Of a stretch of DNA of 9,987 nt, positions 1-6,770 are shown in pieces (the first letter of the stretch is position 1; the number at the start of each line of letters is the position of its first letter). The position numbers and the translations under genes are program-made. Source of the stretch: JBOGXB01 sp050694215 (GTDB lineage: Bacteria > Actinomycetota > CADDZG01 > WHSQ01); NCBI GenBank assembly GCA_050694215.1, contig JBOGXB010000072.1, forward strand, positions 1-9,987, given 5' to 3'. Under the pieces are notes generated by a model that saw nothing but the letters and a program-made list of their open reading frames with translations, had not been told where the DNA came from and made no database searches.

Positions 1-1317
1 GGGCGGCATCGCGTAAGACAGAGCCTCGAGGAAATCCTCGTCGGGTAACGCGGCCTCCCGATCTCCGGCGCCGCGTGCGGCGGCTTGCTGCTCGAATCGC
101 CGCCGTTGCTCCTCGGGGTCGTTGAGCTCCGAGTAGATCGCGCCCATCTCGATCCCTCCGATGATCAGGTCCGCGTGCTCCGTGAAGCCTTCGATCGACC
201 GATGGTCCTTCGCCAGAGGCGACACCTCTTTGGGGAACCCGGCTACGAACGTGGGCTTCACCAGGTGCCGCTCCGTCGTCGCCTCGAAGATCTCGAGAAC
301 GACCTTGCCGGGTTCCCAATCGCGGTCGAGCTTCACCCCGAGGTCCTCCGCGCTGCCCGTGAGGGTGTCGCGGTCCTGAGCCACCCAGGCCTCGCTGAGA
401 TTGCGCCCTGTCACCCGTGCGATCGCGTCGAACATCGTGACCCGCTCGAAGGATTGCGCGAGATCGATAACCTCTTGATGCAGCTCGACCTCGAGCGAAC
501 CGTTCACGGCTTTCGCGATGGCTCGGACGAGTTCTTCGACAAGACTCATGGTGTCGTTGTAGTCGACGTAAGCCTCGTAGGCCTCGAGCATTGTGAACTC
601 GGGATTGTGGCGCGAGGAGATCCCCTCGTTACGGAAGCTTCGATTCAGCTCGTAAACGCGGTCGAAGCCTCCAATCAACAACCGCTTGAGATAGAGCTCG
701 GGCGCGATGCGCAGGTACAGATCGATGTCGAATGTGTTGTGGTGTGTGACGAAAGGCCGGGCCACCGCGCCGCCCGCGATGGGTTGAAGCAATGGCGTCT
801 CCACCTCGATGAAGCCGCGCTCCTCTAGGAATGCTCTGATGGCCGCGTTGGCGACGGAGCGAGCCTCGAGCGCTCGCCGCGATCCGGCATTCAGAAGAAG
901 ATCGAGGTAACGCTGGCGGTGCCGGGTCTCGACGTCGGTCACCCCGTGCCACTTCTCCGGCATCGGACGCCGGCATTCCGCCAGCAACGTGAAGCTCGAC
1001 ACCCGGACCGAGAGCTCTCCGCGACGAGTCATCACTAACTCACCCTCAGCACCAACGATGTCTCCGACGCCCAGATCAACGAACCGTTGCATCGCGTCCT
1101 CGCCAAGAACAGCTACCTGAGCGAACAGCTGTATGCGTCCCGAGCCGTCCCTGAGATCTGCGAACGCGACCTTGCCGTGCGAACGGATGGACATGATCCG
1201 TCCGGCGATCGCTTCGATCCGTCCGGTCTCGGCCCCCGGCTCCACCTCCGCGGATCGGTCGCGGATGTCCCCGATCGACGCGGTGCGCTCGAACCTGTAT
1301 GGGTACAGGGGACTCAC
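1..1317 (-). CDS. lysS: Lysyl-tRNA synthetase, class II (3'-truncated by window edge)
   Basis: Charges tRNA-Lys with lysine in the cytoplasm. The frame is open from a GTG at 1317 to position 1 without a stop and gives 439 residues; the family is about 490-500, so roughly 50-60 C-terminal residues are outside. Seen: the N-terminal LYPYRF segment; an OB-fold anticodon-binding stretch (residues 39-65, with SHGKVAFADLRDGSG); class II motif 1 around residues 168-178 (GFIEVETPLLQ); motif 2 at 228-231 (FRNE, then HNPEFTMLEAY); SELNDP at 396-401; and DEDFLEALSYAMPP at the truncated end. Motif 3 (GGxGxGxDR) would follow immediately and is missing only because the window ends. The GTG start shares four bases (GTGA) with the coaX stop, indicating translational coupling and fixing the start. 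It is the last visible gene of the DUF2520-panC-coaX-lysS operon. Confidence 0.96.
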   Translation of the reverse strand, partial: MSPLYPYRFERTASIGDIRDRSAEVEPGAETGRIEAIAGRIMSIRSHGKVAFADLRDGSGRIQLFAQVAVLGEDAMQRFVDLGVGDIVGAEGELVMTRRGELSVRVSSFTLLAECRRPMPEKWHGVTDVETRHRQRYLDLLLNAGSRRALEARSVANAAIRAFLEERGFIEVETPLLQPIAGGAVARPFVTHHNTFDIDLYLRIAPELYLKRLLIGGFDRVYELNRSFRNEGISSRHNPEFTMLEAYEAYVDYNDTMSLVEELVRAIAKAVNGSLEVELHQEVIDLAQSFERVTMFDAIARVTGRNLSEAWVAQDRDTLTGSAEDLGVKLDRDWEPGKVVLEIFEATTERHLVKPTFVAGFPKEVSPLAKDHRSIEGFTEHADLIIGGIEMGAIYSELNDPEEQRRRFEQQAAARGAGDREAALPDEDFLEALSYAMPP

Positions 1318-2099
1318 GTCGCGCTTCCATCCGCGTTTCGCTCGTAGATCAGCCGGAGGCCCTGGAGCGTCAGGGTGGGCACGATCTCTTCTACGTTGTG
1401 ACAGTGCTCGATGACTACAGACGCCAGGCCACCCGTTGCAACCACGCGTGCACTTCCTCCGAGCTCTTTCCTCACCGCCTCGACGAGGCCGTCGACCAGA
1501 GCTGCGGTTCCGAAGATGATGCCGGACTGAACGCTCGTCACCGTGCTCTTGCCGACCACGGAAGACGGAGCGACGAGCTCCACGCGACGGATCTGAGCGG
1601 TCGACGAGAACAGGGCCGTGGCGGCGGTGTCGATGCCCGGTGCTATGGCCCCCCCGAGATACTCTCCCTTACCCGACACGGCATCGACGGTAATGGCCGT
1701 GCCGAAATCGACGATCACGGCTGCCTCACCGTCGAACATGAAGTGCGCGGCAACCGCGTTTGCGATGCGATCCGCACCCACCTCTCGAGGATTGTCCGTC
1801 AGGATCGCGATGCCCGTCTTGGTACCGGGCTCGACGACGACCGGCGGGAATCCGAAGTACCGCTCCGTCATCTCTCTCAGCTCTTGCGTCGCCTTCGGCA
1901 CCACCGAGGAGATCGCGACTCCGGTGATCTGGCGGGAGAACGACATCTCGGCCAGGTTGAGGAACTCTCCGAACATCAGGGCCAGCTCGTCGGCCGTCCG
2001 CGCAGGCTCCGTCGAGGCACGCCATTCGTGCATCAACCGGTCGCCTCTGAACACTCCGAGATGCGTCTGGGTGTTACCGACATCAACGGCTAGCAGCAC
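1314..2099 (-). CDS. coaX: Type III pantothenate kinase
   Basis: Catalyses ATP-dependent phosphorylation of pantothenate, the first committed step of coenzyme A synthesis, in the cytoplasm. The 261-residue protein is of normal family length. It has the ASKHA-fold phosphate-binding loop near the N-terminus (DVGNTQTHLG, residues 6-15), the GADRIANA segment at 108-115 carrying the catalytic Asp, the second phosphate loop DFGTAITVD (131-139), and GGAIAPG (149-155). All are type III hallmarks, unlike CoaA or eukaryote-like kinases. The start is a GTG with a clear GAGGTG ribosome site six bases upstream. It lies 30 bp after panC and its stop overlaps the lysS start. Type III kinases are known to require a monovalent cation and to resist CoA feedback; that is family knowledge, not visible here. 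Confidence 0.96.
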   Translation of the reverse strand: MLLAVDVGNTQTHLGVFRGDRLMHEWRASTEPARTADELALMFGEFLNLAEMSFSRQITGVAISSVVPKATQELREMTERYFGFPPVVVEPGTKTGIAILTDNPREVGADRIANAVAAHFMFDGEAAVIVDFGTAITVDAVSGKGEYLGGAIAPGIDTAATALFSSTAQIRRVELVAPSSVVGKSTVTSVQSGIIFGTAALVDGLVEAVRKELGGSARVVATGGLASVVIEHCHNVEEIVPTLTLQGLRLIYERNADGSAT

Positions 2100-2105
2100 G
2101 CGTCA

Positions 2106-2111
2106 CACCTC
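2106..2111 (-). promoter_or_regulatory. Ribosome binding site for coaX
   Basis: GAGGTG on the minus strand, six bases before the GTG start at 2099. It supports the GTG start, which places the DVGNT motif at residue 6 as expected for the family. It lies inside the 30-bp panC-coaX gap, so coaX can initiate independently of panC translation. Confidence 0.6.
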
Positions 2112-2129
2112 GCAGGCGCTCAAGTCGGG

Positions 2130-2993
2130 TCACTGCCCGGCACCGTCTCCCACTAATCCCGTCTCGACCAGGAAGTTGTCTATCAGCCGCGCCGGGCCCA
2201 CCCTTGCGGCAACCACAAGAAGCGCCCGCTCCCCCGATGGGGCCCGAAAGGTATCGGGGTCGACGGCCCGAGCGTACTCCGGCAGTACCCCGTCGACGGA
2301 GCTGAGGACGTTCCACATCGCCCCCTCCGCTCCCTGTACCCCCGCCCCCGCCAGGAGGCGCTCCTGCCCGGCGGTCAGCGCACGGAACAGGACCACGGCT
2401 CGTTCCCTCTCCGCCGGCGACAGATAGGCGTTGCGACTACTGAGAGCCAAACCGTCCTCCTCGCGCACGATGGGACAGCCGATGACCTGCACCGGCACCG
2501 CAAGATCGCGCACCATCCGCCTGATGACGGCCAGCTGCTGCGCATCCTTCTGACCGAAGAACGCCTTGTCTGGCTGGACGATATCGAACAGCGTCATCAC
2601 GACGGTGGCGACTCCCCCGAAGTGGCCGGGCCGGAACTCGCCTTCCAGGACCGAGGCGAGCTCCCCCACGTCGATGGAAGTGGTACGGCCGGGCGGATGG
2701 ACTTCCTCGACCAGCGGGAGGAAAACGACGTCGACACCCTCCGCTTCCGCCTTCTCGACATCCTCTTCGTCGCGACGGGGATAGGCCTCGAAGTCCTCGC
2801 CGGGCCCAAACTGCAAGGGGTTCACGAAGATGCTCGTCACGACCGTGTCGCAGACCGTGCGCGCGACCGTCATCAAGGAGAGATGCCCCGCGTGCAGGGC
2901 GCCCATCGTCGGCACGAGTCCCACCTCCATGTTCGCCCCGCGCGTCTCGAGGAGGTGCTCTCGGAGCTCGCTGCGGGTGCGGGCCACCTTCAT
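2130..2993 (-). CDS. panC: Pantothenate synthetase (pantoate-beta-alanine ligase)
   Basis: Joins pantoate and beta-alanine using ATP, through a pantoyl-adenylate intermediate, to give pantothenate. The 287-residue protein matches the usual length of about 280-310. Seen: the nucleotidyltransferase HIGH-type motif in PTMGALHAGH (28-37), SIFVNPLQFGPGEDF (54-68), FFGQKDAQQL (145-154), and the KMSKS-like region REEDGLALSSRN (177-188), all in the expected order. The ATG start overlaps the stop of the upstream DUF2520 gene by four bases (ATGA), which implies coupled translation. Its product feeds CoaX, encoded 30 bp downstream. In many actinobacteria panD, which makes beta-alanine from aspartate, sits directly after panC; here there is only a 30-bp gap, so beta-alanine must come from a gene elsewhere or from another route. 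Confidence 0.97.
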   Translation of the reverse strand: MKVARTRSELREHLLETRGANMEVGLVPTMGALHAGHLSLMTVARTVCDTVVTSIFVNPLQFGPGEDFEAYPRRDEEDVEKAEAEGVDVVFLPLVEEVHPPGRTTSIDVGELASVLEGEFRPGHFGGVATVVMTLFDIVQPDKAFFGQKDAQQLAVIRRMVRDLAVPVQVIGCPIVREEDGLALSSRNAYLSPAERERAVVLFRALTAGQERLLAGAGVQGAEGAMWNVLSSVDGVLPEYARAVDPDTFRAPSGERALLVVAARVGPARLIDNFLVETGLVGDGAGQ

Positions 2994-3874
2994 CGCTGCT
3001 GCAGCACGGTCTCTATCTGGGTCGCTGTGTCGGGCGGCAGACGACCCGAGCGTATTGCTGCGGCAAGAATCAGACGTGTCACGGCGACATAGGCATCGAG
3101 CATCGAGGGAGCTCGCAGCGTGATCGCTTGCAGATGTCTGCGGATGGTCGCTACCTCTCCTCGCACCACCGGACCCGTCAGAGTCTGTCCTCCTCCCCCG
3201 CCCTGTCTTGCGTTCGCGACCGTGCCGGCCGCAAGTGGGCCCACGACGTCGACGGGAGTCGCGACGCCGATCTCGCCGAGCAGCGCCTCGCTGCTAGAGA
3301 GGAGAGCTGCCATGCCGTTGGACGTGATGACCGAGGCCGCGTGCCACACGGGGCGGTGGTCCTCCGCCACGACCCTCGGGTCGCCATCGAGGTCGCTCGT
3401 GATGAGGTCAGATGCCCATCGTTCGGCTTCTGGCCGAGAGCAGGTCACTCCCCACGCGGACCCCGGGAGACGAGAGATCGCGGTGTCGACGTCCGGGCAC
3501 GCCTGAACAGGATGCAGCGCGCAGCCCACTCCTCCCGCATCGACGGCGTCACGCAGCGGTTCGACGCCAAGAGCGCCAGCAAAGTGCACGACGACGCGAC
3601 CCGATAGCCGGGAAGCCGCCCGGCTGGCGATGCTCTCGATCGCCCCGTCGCCCGCCCCGATCAGCACGACCTCGGCGTCCGGCCACCCGGCCGGATCGAG
3701 ATCCATCTCCGGAGCGTCGAGCACCTCGACGGCGCGCGCTACGGACGCGGGGCTCCTCGACGCAACCCCCGAGATCGTGTGCCCGGCGGACCGTAGCAGC
3801 AACGCGACCGCCGTCCCCACTCGCCCGGCCCCCACGAGAAGGAATCGGAACGGTGACGAGGGCAGGGGTCCCAT
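2990..3874 (-). CDS. Rossmann-like / DUF2520 protein, possible PanG-type ketopantoate reductase
   Basis: A 294-residue predicted NAD(P)-binding protein. Seen: a beta-strand with glycine-rich loop FLLVGAGRVG (11-20) near the N-terminus, HFAGALG (97-103), LHPVQA (120-125), and in the C-terminal helical half HAASVITSNGMAAL (178-191) and LTGPVVRGE (232-240). This arrangement matches the Rossmann-like plus DUF2520 family found beside panC in actinobacteria (Rv3603c in M. tuberculosis, from memory). The fold resembles ketopantoate reductase, and a ketopantoate reductase called PanG in Francisella is, as I recall, related; the role here is inference. The start is the ATG at 3874, nine bases after a GGAG. 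The open frame runs further upstream, but that extension lies inside the 3' end of the protease gene. The stop overlaps the panC start, so this is the first gene of the pan-coaX-lysS operon. Confidence 0.85.
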   Translation of the reverse strand: MGPLPSSPFRFLLVGAGRVGTAVALLLRSAGHTISGVASRSPASVARAVEVLDAPEMDLDPAGWPDAEVVLIGAGDGAIESIASRAASRLSGRVVVHFAGALGVEPLRDAVDAGGVGCALHPVQACPDVDTAISRLPGSAWGVTCSRPEAERWASDLITSDLDGDPRVVAEDHRPVWHAASVITSNGMAALLSSSEALLGEIGVATPVDVVGPLAAGTVANARQGGGGGQTLTGPVVRGEVATIRRHLQAITLRAPSMLDAYVAVTRLILAAAIRSGRLPPDTATQIETVLQQR

Positions 3875-3883
3875 GGCGGCTCG

Positions 3884-3887
3884 CTCC
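3884..3887 (-). promoter_or_regulatory. Ribosome binding site deciding the DUF2520 gene start
   Basis: GGAG on the minus strand, nine bases before the ATG at 3874. It supports a 294-residue product whose glycine-rich Rossmann loop falls at residues 15-20, against a 493-residue product starting at 4471. Confidence 0.45.
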
Positions 3888-3965
3888 AGTCCGTTGTTTT
3901 CGGTACCGGTCGTGCGCGAAGCATAAGGCTCCACCCGTTCCGTCCCGAGGCGCGCGACCACATCG

Positions 3966-3987
3966 GAACAACGCCCTGGAGGGGCGC
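3966..3987 (-). terminator. Weak candidate terminator after the M4 protease gene
   Basis: Four bases past the TAG stop of the protease gene, the minus strand reads a CGCCC / GGGCG hairpin (3982-3986 with 3972-3976, five-base loop), extendable by a G-U pair at 3987/3971. It is followed by TTGTT. The stem is short and the T-tract interrupted, so it may terminate poorly. Its position before the DUF2520-panC operon would separate the protease transcript from the pantothenate genes. Confidence 0.35.
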
Positions 3988-3990
3988 GGG

Positions 3991-6621
3991 CTACCGGACC
4001 GTGCGCGCGACGAGGTCGGTTCGACCCTGGGACGCATCCAGGAACACGACCCTGCGGCCCAAGCCAAGGCCCGGATACGCCTGATCTCCGCGGTTGAGCG
4101 TGACGCGTACCGATGTACCTCCATTCACGGAGATCAGCCGCAGGTTGCGGCCGCCGGGTGCCCTCTCGTCCGTGTACGCGACGAAGTTCTTGTTCGCTGC
4201 GATCAAGGCGAAGCTCCCGCCCAGCCATCTCGGAGCCCTCCGCGAGCTTTCCCGGATCAGCGGCGAGCCCCTTCTCGCCCCGATCCTTGCCTTCATCAGC
4301 GCGACAGGTGCATCGCCGTCCGGGTCCTGGTACCAGAAGACGTTCCTGCCTGCCAAGGTCGGAGGGCTCATGAACGTGAACCTCGTGGGCGGTCTGAGCG
4401 TGATCCGCCTTCCGGTCGCGAAGTTCTTCATGCCGATCCTCGGGGAGAGGCCGGTACCCACGTCCCACCACGCGATCCAGTCGCCGGAGACCTGGGGCGC
4501 GAGCTGCTCGCCCCGCAGATCGATCACCTTACGCGCCTTCCTCCCCAAGCGACGGGCCCAGATGTCCGTGTCCCCGTCGCGGGTGTCCTCCCACGCGATG
4601 AGCCGTCCGTCCACCGAAGGGAACCACTGGAATCCACGCGCATCGGCGACCCGTCCCACTCGACCTCCAAGGACGCGGGTGCTGACGCTCGCGTCCAGCC
4701 GTCTCCGCTCGACGGTGATGTGGGACCACACCGCTCGGCGCCCGGAGATGTCGGGGCTCTCGTCGTCGAGCGTCTCGGGGTTGCGATCCTGTCCCACCTT
4801 CTGGAGACGAACAGGGCGGCTCACGTTGCCGACGAATATCTGAAGCGGCTCACAGCACAGGTCTTCCTCTTTTTCGTAGTCGCCGAGGATGAACCGGGAT
4901 CCAGACACGGCCGGGGGCGTGAACGCGGTCAGCCCCAACGGGCTCGCGTTGCGAACCAGGGTCTCGGCATCCGAAGGGGGAACGGTCTTGTCCCAATCCG
5001 GGACGATCCTGTGCTCGTCAAAGATCTCCTCGATCACAGCCACGTCGGCATCCTTCTCCTCCTGCGTGGCGTCGACGTCGTCTTCGACGGCTTGCACGAT
5101 CGCTTCCCGCCCCTCGAAGAAACCGGACAAGGGCGCCGTCCAATCCCTCAAGGCCTCGTAGATGTAACGGTCTGCCTTCTCCGGCCCCAGCTCCTCGCGG
5201 ATGTCCCACAACGCGCCTCCGTAGATGGTCGCGTTGAGGTGCACACCACCGTTGTCGAAGTCCACGAGGTAGTAGCCGTAATCCTCGGCTGTCTTGCCGT
5301 CGTTCAGGTTGCGAAGCGGACACGTCCACCCGCTTGGATGCTCGACCTTGCACAGGTCCTCGCCTATGAAGCCCGCCTCCGGATCGTTCATGTCGGTGCC
5401 AGAGGCCTCGACGTCGATCGCGTTGCCGAAATAGTCGGCGTATGCCTCGTTGGCGGCGCCCGGCTGTGAGATCAGGGCCAGCTTGCCGGTGAACTGGACC
5501 ACTCCGTGGGTGAGCTCGTGGCCGACGATGTCGAGATCGGCCGACAATGGATGCAGCTGGTCGGGATTGGGGTTGCCGTAGACGACCTGACTCCCGTCCC
5601 AGAAGGCGTTGAAGAGAGGCCGACCGTTCTCGGTCGCGTTGACCAACGACACGATGCTCTTGCCGTTGCCGTCGATAGAGTTCCTGCCCAGACGCTCGAA
5701 GAAGAAGTCGAAGAACTTCCTCGCGCCGTAGTGCGCGTCGACGGCGCCGCTCCGGCTGTGCAAATCGAGGTTGTCGAAGCTGTCGTCGCGCGACGTGACC
5801 AGGTTGTCCTCATTTGCGAAATAGGAGCTCGAGCCTTGGATGTTGTGGGTAGCTATCTCCCCCGACACGGGCAAGAGGTCGCGCAGCTCGAACTCGGTTT
5901 CACCCTGCTCGAAGATCCTGAGCTCTACCGTATCGTCGTGCGAGTTGACCCCGGTTCCCGTGGTCGGCCCGATGTCCACGAGCCCGTCGTAGGCGAGGGC
6001 GAGCGACCCGGTGAGGGCGTTCACGAACACCTCCTTGAGCGCGGGCCGGCCGAACTCGTGGCCCCACAGGCTGAGGTGATAGGTCAGGATGCCCCGGCCC
6101 TGAGGGAGGACGGTCAGGCCGTGGTGGACGACGCGGTCGATCACGAGTGGTCGCGTGCGAAGCCTGGCGATCTCCTCGGCGGCGTCGCGGTCGAACGCGG
6201 GCCGCGTGGGAACCTCGAGCTCGGTGAAGTAGTCGCCGTTGACCGCGCCGACCTCGAGACCCTCATCCCTTTCGCGAAGGTGGACGAGGTATTGCGCCCC
6301 CCACACCGGGATCCCGCGATGGAGCTGGGCGAAGCGCACGGTCTGATTCGGACCGTCGCGATCCACGCGGAGAAGGTCCAGGGTCCGGCCGGGTGCCGCG
6401 ATGCGGTACCTGTCCGGATGTGCCTCGAGATGGGTGAGGGCGGCCCTCACCGGGCCCGCCCCTTCGACCCGGTCGGAGATGCCGGTCACGAAGCTGGGGG
6501 CTGCGGTGCCCCTCGAGCGAACTATCCGCACCCGCTTGGAGGCGCTCTGAGCGGGCGCGGGCACGACGACAGCCGCGACGAGAACGCACGCAAGCGCGGC
6601 TCTCGACAGGAGACTCCTCAT
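3991..6621 (-). CDS. Secreted M4 (thermolysin-family) zinc metalloprotease with C-terminal propeller-like domain
   Basis: An 876-residue predicted secreted endopeptidase. Residues 1-28 are a Sec-type signal peptide (Arg-containing start, hydrophobic core, Ala-rich end). Then come an FTP/PepSY-like inhibitory propeptide (about 75-215) and the M4 catalytic domain (about 225-545). In it, FNAFWDGSQVVYG precedes HELTH, giving zinc ligands His368 and His372 and catalytic Glu369. The third ligand is Glu392 in NEAYAD, exactly 24 residues after His368 as in thermolysin, and His461 in GGVH matches thermolysin His231. The calcium-site Asp364 and zinc-supporting Asp396 are kept. Tyr157 of thermolysin is replaced by Leu383. 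From about 569 to the end, seven recurring 41-53-residue units (for example VDGRLIAWEDTRDGDTDIW) suggest a beta-propeller. The ATG at 6621 has a GAGGTG six bases upstream; the longer TTG start at 6687 would bury the signal peptide. The substrate cannot be predicted. Confidence 0.93.
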   Translation of the reverse strand: MRSLLSRAALACVLVAAVVVPAPAQSASKRVRIVRSRGTAAPSFVTGISDRVEGAGPVRAALTHLEAHPDRYRIAAPGRTLDLLRVDRDGPNQTVRFAQLHRGIPVWGAQYLVHLRERDEGLEVGAVNGDYFTELEVPTRPAFDRDAAEEIARLRTRPLVIDRVVHHGLTVLPQGRGILTYHLSLWGHEFGRPALKEVFVNALTGSLALAYDGLVDIGPTTGTGVNSHDDTVELRIFEQGETEFELRDLLPVSGEIATHNIQGSSSYFANEDNLVTSRDDSFDNLDLHSRSGAVDAHYGARKFFDFFFERLGRNSIDGNGKSIVSLVNATENGRPLFNAFWDGSQVVYGNPNPDQLHPLSADLDIVGHELTHGVVQFTGKLALISQPGAANEAYADYFGNAIDVEASGTDMNDPEAGFIGEDLCKVEHPSGWTCPLRNLNDGKTAEDYGYYLVDFDNGGVHLNATIYGGALWDIREELGPEKADRYIYEALRDWTAPLSGFFEGREAIVQAVEDDVDATQEEKDADVAVIEEIFDEHRIVPDWDKTVPPSDAETLVRNASPLGLTAFTPPAVSGSRFILGDYEKEEDLCCEPLQIFVGNVSRPVRLQKVGQDRNPETLDDESPDISGRRAVWSHITVERRRLDASVSTRVLGGRVGRVADARGFQWFPSVDGRLIAWEDTRDGDTDIWARRLGRKARKVIDLRGEQLAPQVSGDWIAWWDVGTGLSPRIGMKNFATGRRITLRPPTRFTFMSPPTLAGRNVFWYQDPDGDAPVALMKARIGARRGSPLIRESSRRAPRWLGGSFALIAANKNFVAYTDERAPGGRNLRLISVNGGTSVRVTLNRGDQAYPGLGLGRRVVFLDASQGRTDLVARTVR

Positions 6622-6770
6622 CTCATCCACCTCGACTCGAACGGATCCCCGTTGGAAAGTTACGCCGCAATTGGCCACCTTAGGCAAACGAGGGCCAAAC
6701 CGGTCACATTGCCCGAACTACTTAGCGGCCCCCCGTTTTACCTGGTCAAGCCCGTGCCGATATAGAGAGC
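6622..6770. promoter_or_regulatory. Divergent intergenic region with putative promoters and a dyad
   Basis: This 149-bp region separates the divergent starts of the protease (minus) and the GAF gene (plus), so it must hold both promoters unless the genes are transcribed from outside. It is more AT-rich than its flanks. Toward the protease, TTGCCT (6682-6687) and TAACTT (6657-6662) lie 19 bp apart on the minus strand. Toward the GAF gene, TTTACC (6737-6742) and TATAGA (6761-6766) lie 18 bp apart. An inverted repeat TTGGCC (6671-6676) / GGCCAA (6693-6698) flanks the protease -35 candidate with arms 22 bp apart. A small AACGG/CCGTT hairpin (6640-6653) sits just upstream of the protease ribosome site. 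None of these matches consensus strongly. Confidence 0.4.
6628..6633 (-). promoter_or_regulatory. Ribosome binding site deciding the protease start
   Basis: GAGGTG on the minus strand, six bases before the ATG at 6621. Starting here puts the positively charged n-region and hydrophobic core right at the N-terminus, as a signal peptide requires. It is the main argument against the in-frame TTG start at 6687. Confidence 0.65.

Noticed and set aside
85..828. Plus-strand open frame of 247 codons at the left edge
   Set aside because: It is the antisense shadow of lysS, whose minus-strand frame is open over the whole stretch and carries class II synthetase motifs.
1299..2427. Plus-strand frames opposite coaX and panC
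   Set aside because: They are antisense to two intact, motif-complete genes and show no protein family features.
3920..3925. TATGCT on the minus strand as a -10 box for the DUF2520-panC operon
   Set aside because: The position would fit, but there is no acceptable -35 at 16-19 bp and no extended -10, so I could not support it as a promoter.
3875..4471. 199-residue N-terminal extension of the DUF2520 protein
   Set aside because: It would overlap the protease 3' end by 481 bases in another frame, is Arg-rich with no fold, and precedes a good GGAG-ATG start next to the Rossmann loop.
3412..5469. Plus-strand open frame of 685 codons antisense to the protease gene
   Set aside because: It is Arg/Pro-rich low-complexity translation with no family motif, and lies opposite panC-operon and protease genes that have full catalytic motifs. 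Long antisense frames are expected in GC-rich DNA.
6589..6591. Cys in the protease signal peptide as a lipoprotein attachment site
   Set aside because: The preceding residues (Ala-Leu-Ala) do not fit a lipobox and the Cys lies too early in the hydrophobic core.
6622..6687. 22-residue extension of the protease from a TTG at 6687
   Set aside because: It would place a polar segment before the signal peptide; the ATG at 6621 has a strong, well-spaced ribosome site.
5506..6765. Plus-strand open frame of 419 codons antisense to the protease 5' half
   Set aside because: It mirrors the codon phase of the M4 gene, has no recognisable domain, and would run across the divergent promoter region.
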